Virus record (IMG/VR): IMGVR_UViG_3300046777_001793
Location: 56,529 to 120,528 of that record
Origin: a virus
Length of the DNA stretch: 64,000 nt
Strand: one strand, 5' to 3'
Shown here: positions 38,585 to 46,177 of the stretch, one piece after another
Layout: each line of letters opens with the position of its first letter
Position numbering within the stretch: position 1 is the stretch's first letter
The notes under the pieces: model-generated
What the model saw: only the letters and a program-made list of their open reading frames with translations
Databases searched by the model: none
What the model was told of the DNA's origin: nothing
Position numbers and translations under genes: made by a program

Positions 38585-40603
38585 ATGCAATTAGAAAAAG
38601 CTTACGTATATGATTATGAAACTGTATGCAACTGTTTTCTTGGTGTATTTGTTAGTGTTAAAAATCCAAAGAACATAATCTCTTTTGAAGTAAGTGAATT
38701 TAAAAATGATATAGATGCATACTTAAAGTTTATGAATTATTGCATAAAGAATAATGTATTGCTAGTATCATTCAATGGTTTAAAATTTGACAATCAGATT
38801 TCCAGAGCAATCCTTAGTAATAAGATTGATAAGAAAGGAACAGGGTTAGATATTGCTGATCAGATTTATAGAATAGCACAAGAAGTAATTAGGATTTCTA
38901 ACAATAAAAACCCATTAGAAAAAAGCTATCCGTTATTTGGAAAAAAAGATAATCCTTTTAAAGAATGTGATATTTTAAGCATAAACAATTATGACAATGC
39001 CGCCAAAATGAGTTCTTTAAAATGGTTGCAATACAACATGGATTGGTACAATGTAGAAGATATGTCAAAACCTCATAACAAAAGACATAATGAGAAAGAC
39101 ATTCTTGTATTAAAATCTTATTGTATTAATGACTGTTTATCTACCAGGGAACTGTTCTTTAAAAACAAATCTGAAATACTTTTAAGGTCTAAACTTTCCA
39201 CTCACTTTAAATTAGATTTATACAATTCTTCTGAACCAAGTTTAGCAAAAGAGATATTCTTAAAGCTATTGTCTGAAGCTTTAAATATATCAAAAGGGGA
39301 GTTAAGAAAACAAAGAACTTACAGAAAACAAATTATACTTGAAGAACTCATACTTCCGTATATGAAATTCAAGACACCTGTAATGATAAACACTTTGAGA
39401 AAGTTCAAGAGTTTAAAATTAGATGGTGAAAATCTTAAAGGTTCATTTAAACATGAGATAGTTTACAAAGGATTACCTGTAAGTTTTGCATTAGGTGGTA
39501 TTCATGGTGCAAGAAAAGGTGTATATCATTCAGATGATGATTTTATAATCAAATCATTTGATGTTACGTCATTCTATCCAAATCTTGCTATTAGAAATAG
39601 ATGGAGTCCAGCACATATACCTAATAAAATATTCTGCGAAATTTATGAATGGATGTTTGAAGAAAGAAAAAAGTATTCAAAGAAAGATCCATTAAACTAC
39701 ATGTATAAAATTTGTTTAAACTCAACTTATGGTTTATCAAATGAAGAAAACAGTTTCTTAAAAGATAGTGCTTTCACTATGAAAATTACTTGTAACGGTC
39801 AGTTATCATTGATGATGTTGATGGAAGATTTATGTGAATCAATTCCAGGATCAAGACCTATCATGATTAATACAGACGGTGGTGAGGTAATTATTCCAAG
39901 AGAATATGAACAAAAGTTTAATGACATTTGTGATGCATGGCAAAAGCTTACTAAACTTGAATTAGAGTTTGAAGATTATAAGTCATTATACATTGGTGAT
40001 GTAAACAACTACATTGGTATATTCAAAGAGAAAGAAATTAAATCTGAAGAAGATTACAATGAGTTAATGAAAGAGTTTCCAAAACCTCTAATTAAAGAAA
40101 AAGACGGTAAGAAATATCATTGCAAAACAAAATGTAAAGGTAGATTTGAAATAGACAAACCATTACATAAAAACAAAAGCTATAGAATACACCGTATTGC
40201 CTTGTACAATTATTTTGTATTAGGAATAGAACCATCTCAAACATTATCAGAGTGCAAAAACATTATGGATTATTGCGCTGGTGTTAGAGCAAAAGGAGCA
40301 TGGAAATTTGTAGCTACTTGTTTAGAAGATGGAAGTATCTTAGATAGCAATCTACCAAAAACAATTAGATATTACAGGTCCAGACAAGGCTGTAAAATCA
40401 GAAAGCTAAAGCAAGATTCAGAATATGATGTAAAGAGCATCAAACTTGAAGCTGATAACGTATTAGAATTATTACTTAATAGATATGACAAGGTCGCACC
40501 TTTTGAATCATACAATGTTGATACAGGATTTCATTTAAGAAAAATCAACAAAGAAATTCAAAATATTCAACCATTTGTTACACAACAAAATTTATTCTCA
40601 TGA
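38585..40603 (+). CDS. DNA polymerase, family B
   Basis: 672 residues. Exonuclease motifs: Exo I VYDYETV (D10, E12), Exo II SFNGLKFDNQI (N64, D69), Exo III SYCINDCLS (D183). Polymerase motifs: A SFDVTSFYPNLAI (D326), B KICLNSTYGLSNE (375-387), C MINTDGGEVIIP (429-431). Motif C has N-T-D-G where most family B enzymes have D-T-D-S. The second Asp is kept, and NTDG-type motifs are found in some phage PolB enzymes. No clear terminal-protein-priming insertions were identified. It copies the phage genome with proofreading. ATGA overlap with the next gene. Confidence 0.9.
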   Translation: MQLEKAYVYDYETVCNCFLGVFVSVKNPKNIISFEVSEFKNDIDAYLKFMNYCIKNNVLLVSFNGLKFDNQISRAILSNKIDKKGTGLDIADQIYRIAQEVIRISNNKNPLEKSYPLFGKKDNPFKECDILSINNYDNAAKMSSLKWLQYNMDWYNVEDMSKPHNKRHNEKDILVLKSYCINDCLSTRELFFKNKSEILLRSKLSTHFKLDLYNSSEPSLAKEIFLKLLSEALNISKGELRKQRTYRKQIILEELILPYMKFKTPVMINTLRKFKSLKLDGENLKGSFKHEIVYKGLPVSFALGGIHGARKGVYHSDDDFIIKSFDVTSFYPNLAIRNRWSPAHIPNKIFCEIYEWMFEERKKYSKKDPLNYMYKICLNSTYGLSNEENSFLKDSAFTMKITCNGQLSLMMLMEDLCESIPGSRPIMINTDGGEVIIPREYEQKFNDICDAWQKLTKLELEFEDYKSLYIGDVNNYIGIFKEKEIKSEEDYNELMKEFPKPLIKEKDGKKYHCKTKCKGRFEIDKPLHKNKSYRIHRIALYNYFVLGIEPSQTLSECKNIMDYCAGVRAKGAWKFVATCLEDGSILDSNLPKTIRYYRSRQGCKIRKLKQDSEYDVKSIKLEADNVLELLLNRYDKVAPFESYNVDTGFHLRKINKEIQNIQPFVTQQNLFS

Positions 40604-42027
40604 TTTCAAAAACTAAAACAGAAGAATATTTAAGAGCTGTTGAATTACCAGAAAACACAAAGAGCTACACAAGGATTCCTCATGGTGCTATTATAGACCA
40701 AATGAGAGCTTCAATTGAAAAGGAAAACCTAGAAGTTGAATATGAATTATACAAGGGTAGCTCATTAGGACAAGAAGCATTAGGCTTCATCCATATTAAA
40801 TCCACATTAGATTCTGAAATGGGTATGACCTTTAACTGGACAAACTCATACAACAAGAAATTAAAATTTGGCTGCTCTGTAGGAGCTTTCATATATGATT
40901 TGAATGTTCCATTCATCTATGCTGATAACACAATCACATGGAGCAGAAAACACACAGGTACAGCCAATATAGAAACAAAGATTGTAGTTGAAGAAATGAT
41001 TGCTCATTCAGAAGAACATTTCAGAAACATAATCAAAATGAAAAAAGCATTTACCGCAATTGAACTTTCTGATGAAGACATGGCAGGAGTATTAGGTGAA
41101 ATGTTTTTTGCAAAAGATTATTTTGGTCCTGAACAAGCAAACCTTGTTAAAGCTGAAATACAAAAACCAAAATACAACTATACTCACAAAGGAACTCTTT
41201 GGCATTTACATCAAATGCTAATGGTATCTGTAGTTGATTCAGATCCTACTAAATGGTATTCACAACAGATTAAAATCAATACGTATTTAATCTTAAAATA
41301 TAACATTGATGTTAATAATCAATTACTGGATGAACCAAAAAATAAATACATTATAGGTATTGATCCAGCAATTGAAGGTGCTGATGTAACAATAACGGAA
41401 ACATCTTACTTTACAGAAGAAAGAATTGCTGTAATAAAAGATGAGTCATTTAACATTAAGCAAGATTTGACACCTGTTAAGGAACATGAACCTGAATTTA
41501 CAGAAGAACTTGAAGACGAGTTTGTTGAAGAAGTTGATGATGATAATTTTGAACCATTTGAAGAAGCTAAGGAAGATAAAAATGAAGTAATTGAAGAAGA
41601 AGAAGAAATCTTTGAAGATGATTTGTCTTGTCCTGAATGTGGCTCTAAAGATGTAATTGTTACATTACATGGAACAGTAGATTGTAATTACTGTGAAGCA
41701 TCAACAAACGTATCTGAACTTGATGTAACAACAGAATCAACAGCATTTGTAACAACAACTCAAATAACAAAAGAACTTCATACAGAAGAAATCTTTGAAT
41801 TAGAAGATGATGATGACTTAAATGATACATTTTTAAATGAAGATACTTCTGAAAAGTTATTTGAGTTAGAAGAAAGTAATGAGCCAGAAGTGTTAAACCC
41901 ATTGGCAAAATACAGAGAGTTAGTTACAGACTTTTACAATCCTGAAGATTTAGAATCAGTAGAAGATAAATCTCAAGAAGGATACATTGTATTCTATATA
42001 TCAACCGGTGAAATTATGGTAGCATGA
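40600..42027 (+). CDS. DUF932-like protein with acidic linker and zinc ribbon
   Basis: 475 residues. Residues 1-240 resemble DUF932 phage/plasmid proteins: FNWTNSYNKKLKFGCSVGAF, WSRKHTGTANIETKIVVEEM, GTLWHLHQMLMVSVVD. The rest is mostly Asp/Glu repeats (ELEDEFVEEVDDDNFEPFEE) interrupted by a zinc ribbon CPECGSKDVIV ... VDCNYCEAS (about 345-368). The fusion of a DUF932 core to a long acidic tail with a zinc ribbon is unusual. DUF932 proteins have no proven biochemical activity; some lie beside replication genes, as here. Confidence 0.6.
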   Translation: MISKTKTEEYLRAVELPENTKSYTRIPHGAIIDQMRASIEKENLEVEYELYKGSSLGQEALGFIHIKSTLDSEMGMTFNWTNSYNKKLKFGCSVGAFIYDLNVPFIYADNTITWSRKHTGTANIETKIVVEEMIAHSEEHFRNIIKMKKAFTAIELSDEDMAGVLGEMFFAKDYFGPEQANLVKAEIQKPKYNYTHKGTLWHLHQMLMVSVVDSDPTKWYSQQIKINTYLILKYNIDVNNQLLDEPKNKYIIGIDPAIEGADVTITETSYFTEERIAVIKDESFNIKQDLTPVKEHEPEFTEELEDEFVEEVDDDNFEPFEEAKEDKNEVIEEEEEIFEDDLSCPECGSKDVIVTLHGTVDCNYCEASTNVSELDVTTESTAFVTTTQITKELHTEEIFELEDDDDLNDTFLNEDTSEKLFELEESNEPEVLNPLAKYRELVTDFYNPEDLESVEDKSQEGYIVFYISTGEIMVA

Positions 42028-42431
42028 CAAAGAAAGAATTTTCATTAAATCAAATTGAATTGCAAGAGAGAATACAATCTCTTGCAAATGTCAATGTAGT
42101 AAATTGCGGTCATTGTGGAGATGTAATGTTTCATGATATGAACATCAAAAAAATAGAATGTGGTTGCGGATTCTCAAGCAATGAACCATCTGATTTTCCT
42201 GATTATTGGTGTCAAGGTCAAGAATATTACGCAGGTATAACTGAAAGAGAATTACGCATTGCACAAAAGTTTTTATCAGGATATGAAGATGAACTAAAAG
42301 AAATGATTAACACAATAAGAGAACACAAAGATGAAAATGATCTGATAGATTATTTAGATGGTGTTACTCCTTGTGAAGACTTTGAGTTTACATTTACTGT
42401 TAAAGCATTTAAAAACTTAATAACAAGCTAA
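42024..42431 (+). CDS. Zinc-ribbon protein, 135 aa
   Basis: CGHCGDVMFHDMNIKKIECG, then CGFSSN gives a four-Cys ribbon at about 28-50. A helical remainder (ERELRIAQKFLSGYEDELKE) is acidic. ATGA overlap with the DUF932-like gene, whose own zinc ribbon suggests the two share a target. Confidence 0.6.
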   Translation: MTKKEFSLNQIELQERIQSLANVNVVNCGHCGDVMFHDMNIKKIECGCGFSSNEPSDFPDYWCQGQEYYAGITERELRIAQKFLSGYEDELKEMINTIREHKDENDLIDYLDGVTPCEDFEFTFTVKAFKNLITS

Positions 42432-42433
42432 TT

Positions 42434-42706
42434 ATGGCAAGTCATATTCCAACACCTATTACAAATGAAATAGGTAACATATTACAAAATTTTTCAAAAC
42501 AAGATTTTTCAAATGTTAAACCATTTGAAAGAGTAAGAACAGATAATGGATTTTATCAGATGTTAACTGATGAATATAAAATGGATGAATATCATGGTCA
42601 AAAAGACCACACAATATTCTCATTCACACCAAGTCATCTACAATTTATTTATGAATTTCACCTTGATGACAAAGGATTTATTAACCAAGTATATAAAGTA
42701 GAGTGA
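42434..42706 (+). CDS. Hypothetical protein, 90 aa
   Basis: MASHIPTPITNEIGNILQNF, then YQMLTDEYKMDEYHGQKDHT and LQFIYEFHLDDKGFI. Small mixed-fold protein ending 10 bases before a TTACTATCATCA motif; it closes a transcription unit. Function unknown. Confidence 0.6.
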   Translation: MASHIPTPITNEIGNILQNFSKQDFSNVKPFERVRTDNGFYQMLTDEYKMDEYHGQKDHTIFSFTPSHLQFIYEFHLDDKGFINQVYKVE

Positions 42707-42716
42707 TGGTAGGGAG

Positions 42717-42728
42717 TTACTATCATCA
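42717..42728 (+). promoter_or_regulatory. TTACTATCATCA motif, copy 5
   Basis: Exact 12-mer ending 29 bases before the SF1 helicase ATG at 42757; CACCCTAAAAC lies between them. Confidence 0.55.
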
Positions 42729-42756
42729 CACCTACACATACCAAACACCCTAAAAC

Positions 42757-44262
42757 ATGAATAAATTACAAAAAGCTTTATCAAAGCACAAAGAAAAAGA
42801 GTCCACCAAGGACAAAATACTCACCACACGTAGCAATGAAATAGAATTAACTGATGACCAAAAAGCAGCACTAATGAAAGTTGCTGATTTCATTGAAGAC
42901 AAAGAGAGTAGATTCTTTATGCTTGCAGGTTATTCAGGTACAGGTAAGACTACTATTGCGGAAAACATAGTTGGTTATGTAACTAAAATAAAAAAGAAAA
43001 GCATCAGTTTACTTGCACCTACTAACGCTGCAAAAAATAGAATATCTGAAAAGATAAAAATGCCATACAAGGAAGCAAGCACTATACATAGAGCATTGTA
43101 TTCTGTTGATGAAAGAGGCAAGTTTGTTCCTAATGGTGGGTTTTCATCTAACTACTATATCATAGATGAGTGTTCTATGATTGATGTAGATGTATTAAGA
43201 CAGATTATTTTAAAAGTTATTTATGGTCTATCAAACTGTAAAATAATCTTTATGGGAGATATATTTCAGCTTGAGCCTGTTGGTGAGAACCCCAAACTAT
43301 TTGAGTGGGAAAATATACCATTAAAGACATTGTATTCAGAAAAAACAGAAGAACAGTTAAGAGTTCCTGTTTTCTTTGAAAAGAACAAGCATGAGTTAAC
43401 AGAAGTAAAGCGTTATGATGGTCCATTATTAAAGATAGCAACTGATATAAGAACATATCAGAAACCTGTTTATAATGAGATTGACACAAATGATTTAAGA
43501 GAGTTACCAAAATTCTCATCTGTGTTGCCTAAATTAATTGCAGCTGATGGTAATTACATGATCATTACATCTACCAACAGACAAAGAATTTATTACAACA
43601 ATGAAGTAAGAAAATTCAAGTTTTCAAAACAAGAAGGTGTTGATTTGAATTATCCGCAGAATCATGAAAACTTTGTAGCAATAAACAACAGCGTGTACTT
43701 TTCCAATGGAGAAACATTTAAGCCCAAAAATCTTATGCTTATTGAAGAGTTTGAGTTAAAGCTTATTCAAAATGCAACTGAATTTTCAAGAGGTTTAGAA
43801 GAGCCTATCTACAAAAGATTAAAGGCAATGTTGTACATTGATAAGACATTCAATACAAAGTTCATGGAAAACACAAGTAAGTATATCTTAATGCTACCTA
43901 GCATTGAAGAATCTTCTTTGCATGGATCAACAATAGTTTATAATACAACAAGACAGCACACTATTTTAAGTACAAATGTTGAGTCTGTATTAATAACATC
44001 ATTCATGAATCCAAGAACAGGAAAAGAAGTCACTATGTTCAATAAAGAAGTTATAATAGCCACTTATGGTTATGCTATTTCAGGACATAAAGCACAGGGG
44101 CAAGAATGGGATTATGTGTTTATTGATGGTTCATTTATTTCAAGTAATTGGGATGCAGGAAAATGGTATTACACAGCTATAACAAGAGCCAAGAAAAAAG
44201 TAGAAGTAAAAACTAACAAATATTTATCAGTAATCCCTAAAGGAGCTGTAATGGAAGAATAG
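42757..44262 (+). CDS. SF1 helicase (Dda/RecD2-like)
   Basis: 501 residues. Motif I LAGYSGTGKTTIAEN (58-66), motif Ia LLAPTNAAKNRIS, ASTIHRAL, motif II YIIDECSMIDVDVL (DECS), motif III IIFMGDIFQLEPVGE (GD..QL.P), a variable middle, motifs V-VI YAISGHKAQGQEWDYVFIDG and YTAITRAKKKV. This is a RecD/Dda-type 5'-3' DNA helicase. A role at the replication fork or in recombination start is the best guess. Confidence 0.9.
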   Translation: MNKLQKALSKHKEKESTKDKILTTRSNEIELTDDQKAALMKVADFIEDKESRFFMLAGYSGTGKTTIAENIVGYVTKIKKKSISLLAPTNAAKNRISEKIKMPYKEASTIHRALYSVDERGKFVPNGGFSSNYYIIDECSMIDVDVLRQIILKVIYGLSNCKIIFMGDIFQLEPVGENPKLFEWENIPLKTLYSEKTEEQLRVPVFFEKNKHELTEVKRYDGPLLKIATDIRTYQKPVYNEIDTNDLRELPKFSSVLPKLIAADGNYMIITSTNRQRIYYNNEVRKFKFSKQEGVDLNYPQNHENFVAINNSVYFSNGETFKPKNLMLIEEFELKLIQNATEFSRGLEEPIYKRLKAMLYIDKTFNTKFMENTSKYILMLPSIEESSLHGSTIVYNTTRQHTILSTNVESVLITSFMNPRTGKEVTMFNKEVIIATYGYAISGHKAQGQEWDYVFIDGSFISSNWDAGKWYYTAITRAKKKVEVKTNKYLSVIPKGAVMEE

Positions 44263-44263
44263 T

Positions 44264-44677
44264 ATGGAAAGAGAAGTATTAATGCATTTTGTTCCCACTA
44301 CCACAGAAGAAAAACTTTTGTGGGAAAGAGAGCAAAATGCTCTTTTGGTAAAAGAGAACCAAGCTTTAGCAACAAAGATTACTACTTTGGCTAAAGATTT
44401 TGTCAACTACAAAAAAGAAGTTGAGAAGAAGAATATACCACAAATGATTGAAAAGCTTAACAAAGTCAAAAAAGCTCATGCAGATATGGAGATTGAGTAT
44501 AAAAGAGTTGTTAATGCCAACAAAGGATTTATGGATGCAGTTATTCAAAAGAATTTAGAATTGAATGAATTACACCAAGAAAAACTAACATTGATTCATA
44601 CAATTGCAACGCTTAAAAAGCAGATTGAAAATCAAGAAACTCCATATTTTTTACGTATCTTTAAGATAAAGAAATGA
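44264..44677 (+). CDS. Coiled-coil protein, 137 aa
   Basis: Nearly all helical and charged (KLLWEREQNALLVKENQALA, LNKVKKAHADMEIEYKRVVN, EKLTLIHTIATLKKQIENQ) with clear heptads, ending in a short hydrophobic plus basic tail (FLRIFKIKK). Probably dimeric. ATGA overlap with the next gene. Confidence 0.6.
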   Translation: MEREVLMHFVPTTTEEKLLWEREQNALLVKENQALATKITTLAKDFVNYKKEVEKKNIPQMIEKLNKVKKAHADMEIEYKRVVNANKGFMDAVIQKNLELNELHQEKLTLIHTIATLKKQIENQETPYFLRIFKIKK

Positions 44678-45213
44678 AGGTAAACATAGGTTCAATTTTA
44701 AAACCTTGTAGTAAAGAAGACTCCTTAAAATTAGTGAAGTTGGCAATGATGAGTAATGTAGTATTATCATTGTCAACAGATCTTATTGAAGATAAAAACC
44801 CTTTACTTAAAAACAGATTTAAATCAATAGTAGAAAGAGATTTAGAAAACATTTTGGAACATTTCTCAAATGATTTTCTAATCAACATGAATAAAGCAGA
44901 TGAAAAAGCTGTGTTAAAGCTTTTAAAAATGTTTTATGATTTTAATAATAAGATTGTTATTAAAGAAAAAAATGTTGATATAACAAATGGACACTTGCTA
45001 GTGTCTTATTGTGCAGCTATGTATAGAGTAATACATAGAATGGGATATAGAGATAGAAGTGTAAACCTTGTGAAGAATGTATCTCACAAAATTGTGACAA
45101 CATATAACACGCAATTTTCACACTATGCTGATATGACTTATGAAGATAAAAACTTATTGGAAGTCTTAACAGATGCTATCTATGCTATGTCTGAAACAAT
45201 TCTTTATTCGTAA
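44674..45213 (+). CDS. Hypothetical protein, 179 aa
   Basis: Helical throughout (CSKEDSLKLVKLAMMSNVVL, RFKSIVERDLENILEHFSND), no cysteine motif. Followed by an AACCCCAAAA element before the MazG-like gene. Function unknown. Confidence 0.55.
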   Translation: MKVNIGSILKPCSKEDSLKLVKLAMMSNVVLSLSTDLIEDKNPLLKNRFKSIVERDLENILEHFSNDFLINMNKADEKAVLKLLKMFYDFNNKIVIKEKNVDITNGHLLVSYCAAMYRVIHRMGYRDRSVNLVKNVSHKIVTTYNTQFSHYADMTYEDKNLLEVLTDAIYAMSETILYS

Positions 45214-45232
45214 CCCCAAAAATCAAATATAT

Positions 45233-45622
45233 ATGACAGAACAATTAGCTTTAGTAAGGGATTTTCAAATCAAGTTTGAACAAACCCTAAATGACAAACC
45301 AACTTTTGTTTCAGAAGATGAGTATGCGTTACGCTATGAACTAATGAAGGAAGAAAACAAAGAGTATTTCATGGCAAATGAAAACATGGACATGGTAGAA
45401 ATTCTTGATGCTTTAGCAGACAAGTTATACATTTTACTAGGAACTATCAATGCACATGGATTGCAAGATTTAATTATTCCAGCATTCAATCTTGTTCATG
45501 AAAACAACTTGAGAAAATTAGGCCCAGATGGCAAAGTAATTAAAAATGAATTTGGTAAGGTAATTAAACCTGAAGGATTCCAAAAAGTAGAATTAAGCAC
45601 CTTATTTGAAAATTTAAAATAA
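45233..45622 (+). CDS. MazG-like / PRA-PH-type NTP pyrophosphohydrolase
   Basis: 129 residues from ATG 45233. RYELMKEENKEYFMANENM supplies the E..EE motif (E40, E41, E44) and VEILDALADKLYILLG the D...D motif (D59, D63). The C-terminal VHENNLRKLGPDGKVIKNEF and GKVIKPEGF is the typical ending of phage PRA-PH-like MazG-fold enzymes. They hydrolyse nucleoside triphosphates or related nucleotides; phage MazG proteins may also lower host alarmones. The frame is open upstream to 45173 but that overlaps the prior gene. Confidence 0.85.
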   Translation: MTEQLALVRDFQIKFEQTLNDKPTFVSEDEYALRYELMKEENKEYFMANENMDMVEILDALADKLYILLGTINAHGLQDLIIPAFNLVHENNLRKLGPDGKVIKNEFGKVIKPEGFQKVELSTLFENLK

Positions 45623-45631
45623 CATTTTATT

Positions 45632-46177
45632 ATGGATTTAGTAGAAGACTTAAAAACATATTGTCAAAAAAGCACAATGTTTTTATGGCCCATGTTGGCT
45701 TTACCAACAAATATAAAACCAATATCCACTTACCTTGTTGTAGATGGAATTGAAACAGATACTCCGGTATTATATGCATTATTTCCAAACACAACCATGA
45801 AGAATGTATTGCTAAAGCAATCTATCATGAGTCATAAAATGTTTGAGTATGTTATTAATGATGGAGATTTTGACATTGTAGTATTCAACTTAAATGAAAT
45901 TGACAAAGACTATTTATACGTTATTAATGGTAAATATTCTCACATTTCACAAAGCAATAAAGTTAAAATTGTAAGCTCAACAAAAAATAAATTAGCAGAG
46001 ATTGGATTATATCCATCAAAATATTATGATTTGTATAGAGATGAATTAGAGATTGACTTTGATGAAAAAGAAGGCCCAGAACTACTGGACCTTCCTGATT
46101 TCAATTGTAATGAAAAATTACATGTTTCAGATAGTGTAAAAAACTATTTAAGTAAAATAGTCACATCACTATCTTAA
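45632..46177 (+). CDS. Hypothetical protein, 181 aa
   Basis: Last plus-strand gene. Beta-rich middle (STYLVVDGIETDTPVLYALF, FDIVVFNLNEIDKDYLYVIN) and an acidic C-terminus (YRDELEIDFDEKEGPELL). No recognised family. Its last 9 bases overlap the 3' end of the giant minus-strand gene, with no terminator between. Confidence 0.6.
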   Translation: MDLVEDLKTYCQKSTMFLWPMLALPTNIKPISTYLVVDGIETDTPVLYALFPNTTMKNVLLKQSIMSHKMFEYVINDGDFDIVVFNLNEIDKDYLYVINGKYSHISQSNKVKIVSSTKNKLAEIGLYPSKYYDLYRDELEIDFDEKEGPELLDLPDFNCNEKLHVSDSVKNYLSKIVTSLS

